This document shows positions 1 through 7,044 of a stretch of DNA of 19,217 nucleotides, one piece after another (position 1 is the stretch's first letter; the number at the start of each line of letters is the position of its first letter). The DNA is from JTS-RE9 sp964649195. GTDB lineage: Bacteria > Planctomycetota > Phycisphaerae > Phycisphaerales > Phycisphaeraceae. The stretch covers positions 1-19,217 of the forward strand of contig CAZYPK010000099.1 in assembly GCA_964649195.1 (NCBI GenBank). The letters are read 5' to 3'. Under the pieces are notes generated by a model. It made no database searches. It saw nothing but the letters and a program-made list of their open reading frames with translations, and was not told where the DNA came from. Made by a program: the position numbers and the translations under genes.

Positions 1-55
1 GGGAGCCTCGCCCTCCCGGCGGGAGCCTCGCCCTCCCATATGCTTTTACCCTGGG
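1..55. repeat. Left-end repeat block: two 20-bp GC units plus a 19-bp tail
   Basis: Two tandem copies of GGGAGCCTCGCCCTCCC, spaced by GGC, are followed by CATATGCTTTTACCCTGGG at 37-55. Each GC unit can form a small hairpin (GGGAG pairing with CTCCC). The 19-bp tail recurs exactly, in inverse orientation, at 19100-19118, followed there by the same GC units. The block lies just beyond the stop codon of the minus-strand foldase gene, so it may also help end that transcript. No protein is encoded here. Confidence 0.85.
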
Positions 56-63
56 ATCGCCTC

Positions 64-1062
64 TCACTCCTGGAACATCAATTCCTTCTGCTGCGCCCAG
101 CTTTCGCGCAGGGTGCGATCGGTCACGATCAGTTCGACCTCATTGAGCATCGTGCGTGCCAGCCGCTGCATGAGCACGCGCTCCGTGTTTCGCCGGACGC
201 GAGCGGTCAGGTCGGCTCGCACGGTCTCCAACGGCATCGGCCTGGCGGGGATTTTCCGTTCGAGCTTGATGACCGCGAATCCCTTTTCGATGGCGATCGG
301 GTCGCTGACCCTGCCTTCCTCCAGTTGTTCCACGGCTTTGCGGATGCCGTCGGGCCAGGTTCCGTCGGCGGGGCTCACCGGGGCGAGCAGGCCGCCCTGC
401 ACCCGGCTGGGATCGGTGGAGCTGCGAACCGCCATCTCGATGAAGGACTCGGCGGGGACGCCTTCGCCGCGCGCCCGGCGGGATATCTGCGAAGCCATGG
501 ACAGGTTTTCGACGGTGATCAGGCGAACCTCGTAACGGGGACCGTATTCGATGGCATAGGCCTGGTTGAGTTCGTTGTCGGTGATCTGCACTTCATCCTG
601 CACCAGCAGCCGCATGGCTGCGTTGCGCCGCAGCAACTGCCCGAAACGCAGGTCGCCCAGCCCGCGGCGGCGGCGAAGCTCGCGCAGCAATCGAACGGCT
701 TGGTCATCGTTGTTCGGATCGAGCGATTTGAGCATCGCGGTTTTTTCCGCTTCGATCCGGGCCGGTGTTAACGAAAGGCCTCGCTGGGTCAATCTAAGAT
801 CGATGCGGCGGTCCAGGATCGTTTCCGCCAGCACCTGCCCGCCTGACGCTTCGTACAGTGACGCCTGCAGATCGTTATGACCTATGGGCCTGCCGTCGAG
901 ATAGGCCAGCACGCGGGTGGTTGGCGAGTCGCCGGTTGCCGCGTTAGACTGGAAGTTTGCGTTTCCTGTGGAGCCTGTGCCCGCCCCGCCGCCCGGGTTG
1001 TCCGACTGGCAGCCCGCGAGCGTGAAGTTCAAAATGACGATGACGAATAAGTTCCTGGCCAT
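64..1062 (-). CDS. Peptidyl-prolyl cis-trans isomerase lipoprotein (parvulin/SurA-like)
   Basis: Predicted 332-residue periplasmic foldase. The N-terminus is a short lipoprotein signal with lipobox LAGC, so Cys18 would be lipidated and the protein tethered to a membrane. Residues about 50-165 look like the helical chaperone part of SurA/PrsA proteins. Residues about 178-270 match a parvulin (PpiC) domain: YEVRLITV at the first strand, a Gly-Gly-Leu turn after SRVQ, then an acidic helix and GFAVIKLERK. The tail is charged and helical. The family isomerises X-Pro bonds and helps envelope proteins fold. The ATG at 1062 has a weak GGAG upstream (minus strand) and gives an intact signal. The gene stands alone. 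Its stop codon lies inside a 16-mer that also covers the ferredoxin stop. The family is fairly clear; client proteins are unknown. Confidence 0.8.
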   Translation of the reverse strand: MARNLFVIVILNFTLAGCQSDNPGGGAGTGSTGNANFQSNAATGDSPTTRVLAYLDGRPIGHNDLQASLYEASGGQVLAETILDRRIDLRLTQRGLSLTPARIEAEKTAMLKSLDPNNDDQAVRLLRELRRRRGLGDLRFGQLLRRNAAMRLLVQDEVQITDNELNQAYAIEYGPRYEVRLITVENLSMASQISRRARGEGVPAESFIEMAVRSSTDPSRVQGGLLAPVSPADGTWPDGIRKAVEQLEEGRVSDPIAIEKGFAVIKLERKIPARPMPLETVRADLTARVRRNTERVLMQRLARTMLNEVELIVTDRTLRESWAQQKELMFQE

Positions 1063-1111
1063 GCATGCACGCTAAGGCTCCGCCCCCGGCGTGTCAATCA
1101 ACGTGCCGCTC

Positions 1112-1204
1112 CGCCTTCGTTGGAAAACTCCAAATGGCAAAACTCAAGTTCCAAACAAGCTCCAAAATGCGGCAATGGGAAAAGACAAGGAATTCGGATC
1201 GCGC
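1112..1204 (+). repeat. 93-bp dispersed repeat, copy 1 of an inverted pair
   Basis: This AT-richer segment matches the reverse complement of 3866-3957 at about 92% by eye (roughly six substitutions and a one-base gap). The core includes CAAGTTCCAAACAAGCTCC. It lies between the divergently transcribed foldase and zinc-ribbon genes and encodes nothing convincing. The two copies bracket 2.7 kb holding two genes. Confidence 0.9.
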
Positions 1205-1239
1205 CTTATTTCCGCCTTTGAATCATCACCGCCCCACTA

Positions 1240-1285
1240 TTCGCTGATAGCTGAAAGCTGATAGCTGATTGCTGAAAGCTGATCG
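1240..1285 (+). repeat. Short tandem repeat of GCTGAAAGCTGATA type
   Basis: Four degenerate units of about 10-14 bp, alternating GCTGATA and GCTGAAA, run up to just before the ATG of the zinc-ribbon gene at 1296. Because they fill the place of a leader, that gene has no visible Shine-Dalgarno sequence. The repeat can pair with itself (AGCT cores). Confidence 0.7.
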
Positions 1286-1295
1286 CCACATTCCC

Positions 1296-2849
1296 ATGAA
1301 ACAAGAACCACAGATCATCCTCTGCCCCTACTGCGGCCACGTGCAGACCGTTCCCGAGACGGCGGCGGTGCCCGATCAATGCGATGAATGCAAGGGCCTC
1401 TTCGAACCCCTCTCCCGAAGAGCCACGCAGATTTCCATGGGCCCCTGGTACATCCGCGACAAGAAAAACCCCTTCCGTCCCGGTTGCAGCTACGAAGTGC
1501 TGGCCAAGATGGCCCGCAACAACCGCATCCGTCCGACCACGGTCATGCGCGGCCCATCGACCAAGCAGTTCTGGTCCGTCGCCCGCAATGTGCCGGGCAT
1601 CGCCCACCTGCTGGGGTATTGCCACAGTTGCAGCGCCAAGGTCGATCCCGGCGCAACCTCCTGCACCGCCTGCAACGCGAAGTTTGAGGAACCCAAGGAA
1701 CGCAACGAGCTGGGTCTGGCCTACCGCACCGCCCAGGAAGCGGCCGCGGCGCAGCGGGCCTTGGAAAAAGAGATCGCCGCCATCACCGGCGCACCGGGCG
1801 GTTCCAGCGGCAGCGGCATCTCCCCGGCGATTCCTGCCGCGCCTGGCGCTGACCTGCTGGATCAGGTTCTGGGCGGCGGGAAAATGGGCGGCTCACCGCT
1901 GCTGAACTTCGGTTCAAAACCGCCGGCATCGGCCGCGACCGCGCCGCCTAAGCCGGTCTCCCGTCCTGCGACGGCCCCTGCAACGGCGGGCGCTCCGCTC
2001 AGTTTCGCGGCGGGATTCGGCGCCGGTGGCGCTGCCGCCGGCCGCGCGGTGGATGCCTTTTCACTGGCCGGTGAAGCCGATGACACCGGCATTGATGAGG
2101 TGCAGCGAAAGCAGAAAACCGCCAGCACGATGACCTGGGCCTTGATCGGGTTCAACGTGCTGCTCGTGATCGTGGTGATCGTGCTGTTCCTCATCAACAA
2201 GGGCAAGCCGACCACCGCCATCAACGATGACCCGGACCCCGCGCCACAGTCAACCCCTTCAACCCATCCGAACCTGGCCACGAACACGGACACCCCGGCA
2301 ACGCAGCCGCCGCCATCCGTCACACCCGGGCCGACGCGAAGAACGGACCCGTTCGGCAACCCGTTGGATGAAGCCGCCACGCCCGAAACCAATCCTTCCG
2401 CCGTCACGGTGAAGCCGGGCATCCATCCGCGCGATGACCGCGACGTGATGAACGCCATGCTCACCGATGCCCGAACCAAACTCGACGGCGGCGACATCGC
2501 CGGGGCGCTCAAGGTGATGCGCGAGGTGCGCGACACCTATCCGACAGCCTGGCAGCCCGAGGATCTGTCGCAACGGATCGAGCAGTTCAGCGCCATGCTC
2601 GAAAACCGCAAGGTCATCGTCGAAGAAGCACGCATGGCCGATGAAGTGACCAGACTTCTCGACGAAGCCAAGACGGCGCAGGCCGGCAAGGACCACGAAA
2701 CCGTCCTCCGCATCCTCACGCAGATCCACGAAAACTACCCCGCCAAGTTCCACCCCAAGGATCTGACGAAATCGATCATCTTCTCCATGAAGGAAGTGGA
2801 GCGCAAGAAAAAAGATGGCGGCAAGTTCTTCGGCCAGTCCACCGACTGA
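1296..2849 (+). CDS. Zinc-ribbon, GYF-like, single-pass membrane protein with repeated C-terminal domain
   Basis: 517-residue protein of unknown role. Residues 10-32 form a zinc ribbon (C10, C13, C29, C32). Residues about 49-107 resemble a GYF_2/DUF4339 module: GPWYIRD, then IRPTTVMRGP and FWSVARNVPG. A second ribbon follows (C109, C112, C123, C126). A charged helix and an Ala/Pro/Gly-rich linker lead to one membrane helix at about 278-301, then a Pro/Thr-rich stretch. The C-terminal part carries two similar blocks (about 396-428 and 461-494; DTYPTAWQPEDL against ENYPAKFHPKDL), probably helical hairpins. The ribbons should be cytoplasmic and the duplicated domain extracytoplasmic. I chose ATG 1296 over an in-frame TTG at 1269, because the TTG lies inside a simple repeat. 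Domains are clear; function is not known. Confidence 0.75.
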   Translation: MKQEPQIILCPYCGHVQTVPETAAVPDQCDECKGLFEPLSRRATQISMGPWYIRDKKNPFRPGCSYEVLAKMARNNRIRPTTVMRGPSTKQFWSVARNVPGIAHLLGYCHSCSAKVDPGATSCTACNAKFEEPKERNELGLAYRTAQEAAAAQRALEKEIAAITGAPGGSSGSGISPAIPAAPGADLLDQVLGGGKMGGSPLLNFGSKPPASAATAPPKPVSRPATAPATAGAPLSFAAGFGAGGAAAGRAVDAFSLAGEADDTGIDEVQRKQKTASTMTWALIGFNVLLVIVVIVLFLINKGKPTTAINDDPDPAPQSTPSTHPNLATNTDTPATQPPPSVTPGPTRRTDPFGNPLDEAATPETNPSAVTVKPGIHPRDDRDVMNAMLTDARTKLDGGDIAGALKVMREVRDTYPTAWQPEDLSQRIEQFSAMLENRKVIVEEARMADEVTRLLDEAKTAQAGKDHETVLRILTQIHENYPAKFHPKDLTKSIIFSMKEVERKKKDGGKFFGQSTD

Positions 2850-2892
2850 TCACCTGGAACAAGCCTGCGGGGGTGGCTGGGGCTGAAGCGGC

Positions 2893-2958
2893 TGTCTCCT
2901 GTTCCCTGTCTCCTGCCGCTGCCCCTGCCCCTGCTCCTGCTCCTGCTCCTGTCCCGAT
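2893..2958 (+). repeat. CCTGCTCCTG microsatellite
   Basis: A pyrimidine-rich run of CTGYYCCTG-type units in the 175-bp gap between the zinc-ribbon and PGRP-fold genes. Purine-rich units of complementary type (GCAGGAGCAG) occur inside the cohesin-like gene near 8235-8320. No gene is seen in the gap. Confidence 0.75.
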
Positions 2959-3024
2959 AAACGGGTTGTCAACAGAAAATGAAAGGTTTTGCCGGTGTGG
3001 TTCCGATGAGAAGGTTGGCTGGTG

Positions 3025-3705
3025 ATGGGTTCATCTTCTCACGCCATATCGAAGGGTGATGCGGTGCCGGATCGACGAACACTGATTGTGTTGGGTAGCC
3101 TGTTGGGTGCGATGACCGTCGCCGCCGGCATGCTCATGCTGCTGGAGCCGACCAAGGCGGGCGAACAGCGTCTGCCTCGCTTCAGCGAAGTGAGCCTGGC
3201 GGCGTTCGATCAGCCCAAGGACCCGGCCGAGGCGCTCTTTGCCGTGAGTCCCAGGCCGACCGCCCGGCGATGGTCCTCCATCGTCGTCCGGTTCAGCGGT
3301 TCCAACGAAGGCTCCGCCCAGACGCTCGGTGAACTCCACAAACGCGCAGGCGTGGGCGACCTGGCCTACCACTTCACCCTCGGCAACGGCCAGGGCGCCC
3401 CCGATGGACTGGTCGAAATCGGACCGCGCTGGGAACAGCAGCGACCCGGATACACCTCCATCGCCCTCCACAACCAGCAAGGCTCCCACGAAGTGATCGA
3501 CATCTGCCTCATCGGCGACTTCGATCGCACCCCGCCGACGCAGGCCCAGCAGGCCGACCTGGTCTGGCTGGTCCGGCAACTGCAAGGCCGCCTTCAGATC
3601 CCCTCCGAGCGCGTGCTTCTGGGTGATGGCCGCACCAGCAAGCCGGGCCGATTCTTCCCCACCTCCTGGTTCCGCCAGCAACTGCTGCAAAGCGACGACC
3701 TGTGA
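3025..3705 (+). CDS. Membrane-anchored PGRP/amidase_2-fold protein, probably catalytically dead
   Basis: 226 residues from ATG 3025, which has GAGAAGG about 9 bases upstream; a GTG directly before it and a GTG at 3064 are alternatives. A membrane helix near residues 20-41 should anchor the protein with the rest in the periplasm. From about residue 85 the order of motifs follows N-acetylmuramoyl-L-alanine amidases and PGRPs: strand SSIVVRFSGS, then YHFTLGNGQG, a conserved-looking IDICLIGDFDRTPPTQAQ, a helix, IPSERVLLGDGR and PGRFFP. Known enzymes hold zinc with a His in the first strand (HHTA), a His in GHRD, and a Cys before PG. Here these positions read R/F, G/D and K, so all three ligands look lost. 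It may bind peptidoglycan fragments rather than cut them. Fold is fairly sure; role inferred. Confidence 0.65.
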   Translation: MGSSSHAISKGDAVPDRRTLIVLGSLLGAMTVAAGMLMLLEPTKAGEQRLPRFSEVSLAAFDQPKDPAEALFAVSPRPTARRWSSIVVRFSGSNEGSAQTLGELHKRAGVGDLAYHFTLGNGQGAPDGLVEIGPRWEQQRPGYTSIALHNQQGSHEVIDICLIGDFDRTPPTQAQQADLVWLVRQLQGRLQIPSERVLLGDGRTSKPGRFFPTSWFRQQLLQSDDL

Positions 3706-3865
3706 AAGTCAAAAAGCAGGGAACGGTGGTTCAAGTCAAGCGATCCAAAGCCCACCCACGCCCGTGGACCGTTTAATTCATGGTTGACGTGCGGTCTGAA
3801 ATCACAAATCGCAATCCCCAAATCTCAAACAAGTTCCAATTCCAAAGAAAAAAAGCGGAAATCAT

Positions 3866-3957
3866 GCGCGATCCGAATTCCTTGTTTTTTCCATTTCCAC
3901 ATTTTGGAGCTTGTTTGGAACTTGAGCTTTGTCATTTGGAGTTTCCCAACGAAGGCG
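3866..3957 (-). repeat. 93-bp dispersed repeat, copy 2 of an inverted pair
   Basis: Inverted relative to 1112-1204 with about 92% identity by eye. The edges are sharp: both copies begin and end at the same bases (CGCCTTCGTTGG and GGATCGCGC). Confidence 0.9.
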
Positions 3958-3980
3958 CTTCGGAGAAGTGAACGGCCCTG

Positions 3981-4005
3981 ACCCGCTCCCGTGGGTGGGT
4001 TTTTT
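3981..4005 (+). terminator. Candidate intrinsic terminator
   Basis: ACCCGCTC and GGGTGGGT can pair over 8 bp (two G-T pairs) around the loop CCGT, followed by a T6 run with one C. It would stop transcripts from the PGRP-fold gene about 300 bases past its stop codon and just before the next gene. Confidence 0.5.
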
Positions 4006-4014
4006 CTTTCCAGC

Positions 4015-4020
4015 TACAAT
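4015..4020 (+). promoter_or_regulatory. Candidate -10 box (TACAAT) for a leaderless transcript
   Basis: TACAAT matches five of six bases of the sigma-70 -10 consensus. It ends six bases before ATG 4027, so transcription would begin at or next to the start codon. No good -35 box is visible. There is no Shine-Dalgarno sequence before this ATG, and a terminator lies directly upstream, which leaves little room for any leader. Confidence 0.4.
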
Positions 4021-4026
4021 GAGACC

Positions 4027-4425
4027 ATGACCGCCGGCGCGTTCATCCCGCAACTGATCCAGATCACCCTTGCCGCGGACGCCAGGCTTTCGCCCGAACA
4101 GAAACGCGAGCTGCTCTGGCTGATCCTGTTTGTCATTGCCGCGGGGGTCGCCTTGATCGTGACGGTCGTTCTGCTGATGCGCAGCAATCGAAGGCGGCTG
4201 ATGGGCCTCGAACCCAGGCAACCCAGGAAGCCCGCGATCATCCCGGACATCTGGAAAGCCGGAGGCGATCGCCTGATCGCCCGCATGAGCCCCTTCCCCA
4301 AGGCCAACCCCTCCGATGCCCACCTCGATGCGGCGGAAGAGGATGACCATCCTCCTTCGCCGCCTTCCGCCACCGAAGATGATTTTGATGAAGAAGAAGA
4401 TGACGAAACCCAACCGCCCCGCTGA
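4027..4425 (+). CDS. Small single-pass membrane protein with acidic cytoplasmic tail
   Basis: 132 residues, family not recognised. A short N-terminal segment (about 1-25) precedes a strong membrane helix at about 29-53 (LLWLILFVIAAGVALIVTVVLL), then RSNRRR, a basic stop-transfer signal that places the tail inside the cell. The last third is rich in Asp, Glu, Pro and Ser. ATG 4027 is preferred over an upstream GTG at 3991, because the GTG lies in the terminator stem. Its last codons overlap the start of the SDR gene in another frame, so the two are probably translated together. Confidence 0.6.
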   Translation: MTAGAFIPQLIQITLAADARLSPEQKRELLWLILFVIAAGVALIVTVVLLMRSNRRRLMGLEPRQPRKPAIIPDIWKAGGDRLIARMSPFPKANPSDAHLDAAEEDDHPPSPPSATEDDFDEEEDDETQPPR

Positions 4426-5221
4426 ACCCCGCCGCTCACCGCTCACCGGCAAGGTGGCCCTCATCACCGGCGGCGCCCGGCGCGTCGGCAGGGCCATCGC
4501 CCTGCGTCTGGCGCAGGAAGGCATGGACATCGCCTTCACCTACCGGCAAAGCACGCGCGAGGCCCGCAGCCTCGCCGCCACCGTCGAATCGCTCGGTCGC
4601 CGGGCCTTGTCCATCAAGGTCGATCTCGCCGAGCCGGATTGCGATCGGACGGTGTTCGATGATTTCTCCAGGCGATACTCGCGCTGCGACCTGCTGGTGA
4701 ACAATGCGAGCTGCTTCGACCGCACGCCCGTCGGCTCGATCACCCTCGCCGCCTTCGAGCACAACATGGCCGTCAACGCCCGCGCTCCGATGATGCTCAT
4801 GCAGCGGTTCGCCCCGCTGCTGGCCGCGCATGCCAAAGTGGATTCGAAGCGGCAGGCCGCGGTGCGAGGCAGAACCCAAAACCCGGGCAGGATCATCAAC
4901 TTCATCGACATCCACATCATGGGCCAGCCCCTGCTGGGCTACATGGCCTACAACATGTCCAAGGCCGCGCTGATGGAAGCCACCATGACCGCCGCCCTGG
5001 AGTTCGCGCCGAAGATCACCGTCAACGCCATCGCCCCGGGCGTCGTGGCCTGGGCCGAGGATTACACGCCGGCTCAGCGCACGCGCTACATGCGGCGCGT
5101 CCCCCTGGCCCGCGCAGGCACGCCGATGGATGTCGCCGACGCGGTGCTCTTCCTGGCGCGCGATGCCGATTACTGCACCGGGCAGATCATCCGATTGGAT
5201 GGGGGAAGGTTGTACACGTGA
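4400..5221 (+). CDS. SDR oxidoreductase, pteridine-reductase-like (PTR1/FolM type)
   Basis: 273 residues from ATG 4400; ATG 4388, four codons earlier in the same frame, is equally possible. Both overlap the upstream gene. The NADPH-binding motif TGGARRVG is at 23-30, with the Arg typical of NADPH users; the adenine-pocket motif VNNAS follows. The active site reads IINFIDIH...GQPLLGYMAYNMSK, giving Tyr184-x3-Lys188. The usual SDR serine is replaced by Asp170, and QPLLGY precedes the Tyr, as in Leishmania PTR1; bacterial FolM also carries Asp there. The C-terminus ends in the common TGQIIRLDGG. Such enzymes reduce dihydrobiopterin/dihydrofolate-type pterins, so it may back up or replace dihydrofolate reductase. 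The SDR fold is certain; the pteridine substrate is inferred from motifs. Confidence 0.8.
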   Translation: MTKPNRPAEPRRSPLTGKVALITGGARRVGRAIALRLAQEGMDIAFTYRQSTREARSLAATVESLGRRALSIKVDLAEPDCDRTVFDDFSRRYSRCDLLVNNASCFDRTPVGSITLAAFEHNMAVNARAPMMLMQRFAPLLAAHAKVDSKRQAAVRGRTQNPGRIINFIDIHIMGQPLLGYMAYNMSKAALMEATMTAALEFAPKITVNAIAPGVVAWAEDYTPAQRTRYMRRVPLARAGTPMDVADAVLFLARDADYCTGQIIRLDGGRLYT

Positions 5222-5256
5222 AAGAAAAAACCCATGCACAGGAGTGCATGGGCTTT
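5221..5256 (-). terminator. Strong hairpin terminator between convergent genes
   Basis: CCCATGCAC (5231-5239) and GTGCATGGG (5244-5252) form a perfect 9-bp stem with loop AGGA. On the minus strand it is followed by TTTTTTCTTT (5230-5221), a textbook intrinsic terminator for the ferredoxin gene. On the plus strand only CTTT follows, so it may stop the SDR transcript more weakly. The T-tract begins inside the SDR stop codon. Confidence 0.85.
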
Positions 5257-5300
5257 GAAGGGTCACTGTAAAAATCCGCTTTCTCCGCCGGGATCGCCTC

Positions 5301-5564
5301 TCACTTTTTCGCATAGTACGCCGCGTTGCGTTCGATGTACGAAGCCCATTCGCTGGGCAGGTCCTCTTCGGGGAATATCGCCTTCACCGGGCATTCATCG
5401 ACGCACAGGCCGCAGTCGATGCAGGTGTCCGGGTCGATGTAGAGCATGTCTTCGGTCGCAAAGTCCGCATCATCCTTGGTCGGATGAATGCAATCCACCG
5501 GGCAGACCGCCACGCAGGCGGTGTCCTTCGTGCCGACGCAAGGCTCGGCGATGATGTGAGTCAT
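5301..5564 (-). CDS. fdxA: 7Fe-type ferredoxin ([3Fe-4S][4Fe-4S])
   Basis: 87-residue soluble electron carrier. The cysteines fall as in Azotobacter ferredoxin I: C9, C17, C21, C25, then C48, C51, C54, C58 (CIDCGLCVDECP). The C-x7-C spacing of the first group, in place of CxxC, predicts a [3Fe-4S] cluster held by C9, C17 and C58. The [4Fe-4S] cluster would use C21, C48, C51 and C54, leaving C25 free. The C-terminal PEEDLPSEW segment is typical of the family. The ATG is supported by GAAAGGA about 9 bases upstream. The gene is followed by a strong terminator and so is probably a single unit. It likely passes electrons to an unknown partner; the flavoprotein gene upstream lies on the same strand but 143 bp away. 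Confidence 0.9.
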   Translation of the reverse strand: MTHIIAEPCVGTKDTACVAVCPVDCIHPTKDDADFATEDMLYIDPDTCIDCGLCVDECPVKAIFPEEDLPSEWASYIERNAAYYAKK

Positions 5565-5667
5565 GGCTGCAATCCTTTCAATTCCTGAACCCTCAAAACA
5601 AGGGTGAATGCAAGTATAGCGGCGCGGCCCGCCCCGGCAAGACGGATGCGGGAGGTGCGGGGGGAAG

Positions 5668-5727
5668 AAATTTCAAATTTCAAATCTGAAATCCGAAATC
5701 CGAAATTTCAAATCTCAATCCCCGCCG
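5668..5727. repeat. AAATTTCAAATCCGAAAT-type short repeat
   Basis: Six or so degenerate 8-10-bp units (AAATTTC, AAATCTG, AAATCCG) fill the gap between the ferredoxin and flavoprotein genes and run into the last codons of the flavoprotein. A similar AT-rich tract lies near 3797-3860. Confidence 0.7.
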
Positions 5728-7030
5728 CCTGGCCCGCCAGAAAACCGGTGGACCAGGCCCATTGGAAATTAAACCCGCCGATTCGGCCATCGCAGTCCAG
5801 AATCTCGCCGATCAGATAGAACCCGGGCACGATCCGCGATTGCATGTCACGATGATGAACCTCGTTCAACGGCACGCCGCCTGCCGTCACTTCCGCGTAA
5901 TTCCAGCCGCGATCCCGTATCACCGGCAACGTCAGAGCCGTCAGGCCATGCACCAGTGAACGGCGGTCATCGCGCGAAAGCCGGCCCATCGGCTGCCGGG
6001 CGTTCAAGCGCAGATGATCCAGCAATGCTTCGAGCATACGCCCCGGAAGCAGATCGCCGATCGCGGTGATCAATGTCTTTTTCGGATGGTCCAACGCCCG
6101 GTCGATGAGCATCTTCTCCACCGCAGCGAAGTCCCGGCCCGGCAGCAGCGAGCAGGTCATCTTCACCTCATCACCCCCGGCCTGGGCGATGACCCAATGC
6201 CGGCTGGCATCCATGACCACCGGTCCGCTGATGCCGAAGTGCGTGAAGAGCAGGCTGCCGGTGCGGTGATCGATGCGCTTGTTCCCGGCGAAGGTGGAAA
6301 GCTCCGTTTCCAGCGCCAGTCCGCTGATGGCGGCATGAAAAAAATCATCGCGGAGCACCAGCGGCACCAGGGCGGGATGGGTGGGCGTGACGGTGTGGCC
6401 CAGTCGTCGCACGATCGCCCAGCCTGCACCATCGCTGCCGGTGCGAGGCAGCGAACGTCCGCCGGTGGCCATGATCAGGCGCGAGGCGGTGAGTGTGCCT
6501 TGGGAGTGAGTGGTGCGGAAGCGGGATGGGTGGGTGTCGGGTGTCGGGTGTCGGGTGTCGGACGGCTTTGGCTCTGGATGCTCCCCCGGCTCCCCCGGCT
6601 CCCCCGGCTCTTTCCGCTCCACCGCCGTCACGCGATGGCTCGTGAGGATTTTGATGTCAAGTTTTTCGCATCGGTTCAGCAGGGCGGCGAGCACGGTTTT
6701 GCCGCTGTCGGAAACGGGGAACAGCTTGCCGGTCTCCTCGCGTTTGAGGGGGACGCCCAGGCCGGCGAACCATTGGACGGTTTTCTTTTCATTGAAGGCG
6801 GCCAGCACATGGCGAACAAACGGGGCCGGCGCGTTGTAGTCGTCGGTTGTGATCCGTTGGTGGGTGACATTGCAGCGTGCCCCGCCGGAGACGAGGATCT
6901 TGGCGCCCAGCGACCGGGCGCCGTCGAGGATGCGGATGCGGAGGGTTGGCCGGGCCTGGGCGGCGAAGATGGCCGCCGCCAGTCCCGCAGCGCCGCCGCC
7001 GATGATCGCGATGTCGCAGGTATCCTGCAT
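5708..7030 (-). CDS. BaiN/HI0933-family FAD-dependent oxidoreductase
   Basis: 440 residues. The FAD site is at the N-terminus: IIGGGAAGLAAA near residues 9-20. Family signatures follow in order: AKILVSGGARCNVTH (43-57), GGRSLPRTGSDGAGW (about 190-204), FTHFGISGPVVMDAS, GGVPLNEV, and a C-terminal GEILDCDGRIGGFNFQWAWSTG. Members are predicted NAD(P)H-dependent flavoproteins, BaiN being linked to bile-acid dehydroxylation, but most have no proven substrate. Residues about 140-169 are a low-complexity insert (EPGEPGEPGE, then a DTRHPTPDTHPS stretch) coded by two simple repeats at 6533-6562 and 6581-6610. It lies where relatives have a short loop between strands, so the enzyme is probably intact. 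The ATG at 7030 has AAGGTG 6 bases upstream. Its start codon is only 14 bp from the divergent sigma-factor start. Confidence 0.9.
   Translation of the reverse strand: MQDTCDIAIIGGGAAGLAAAIFAAQARPTLRIRILDGARSLGAKILVSGGARCNVTHQRITTDDYNAPAPFVRHVLAAFNEKKTVQWFAGLGVPLKREETGKLFPVSDSGKTVLAALLNRCEKLDIKILTSHRVTAVERKEPGEPGEPGEHPEPKPSDTRHPTPDTHPSRFRTTHSQGTLTASRLIMATGGRSLPRTGSDGAGWAIVRRLGHTVTPTHPALVPLVLRDDFFHAAISGLALETELSTFAGNKRIDHRTGSLLFTHFGISGPVVMDASRHWVIAQAGGDEVKMTCSLLPGRDFAAVEKMLIDRALDHPKKTLITAIGDLLPGRMLEALLDHLRLNARQPMGRLSRDDRRSLVHGLTALTLPVIRDRGWNYAEVTAGGVPLNEVHHRDMQSRIVPGFYLIGEILDCDGRIGGFNFQWAWSTGFLAGQAAGIEI
6533..6610. repeat. In-frame simple repeats inside the flavoprotein gene
   Basis: A 7-bp unit (GGTGTCG, four copies, 6533-6562) and a 9-bp unit (CTCCCCCGG, three copies and a bit, 6581-6610). 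Together with the bases between them they keep the reading frame open and code for a Pro/Gly/Glu/Thr-rich loop on the minus strand. Confidence 0.85.
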
Positions 7031-7044
7031 GTGGGCACCTTAGC

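Larger units (their letters stand above)
3706..4026. other. Intergenic stretch, no gene seen
   Basis: About 320 bp without a convincing reading frame. It holds the tail after the PGRP-fold gene, an AT-rich run of AAATC/CAAAT motifs (about 3797-3860), the second copy of the 93-bp repeat, and a terminator-like hairpin at 3981-4005. Short open frames here show no family features. Confidence 0.7.

Noticed and set aside
1..40. CRISPR-like repeats
   Set aside because: Only two units spaced by three bases, each a palindrome; no spacers and no cas genes.
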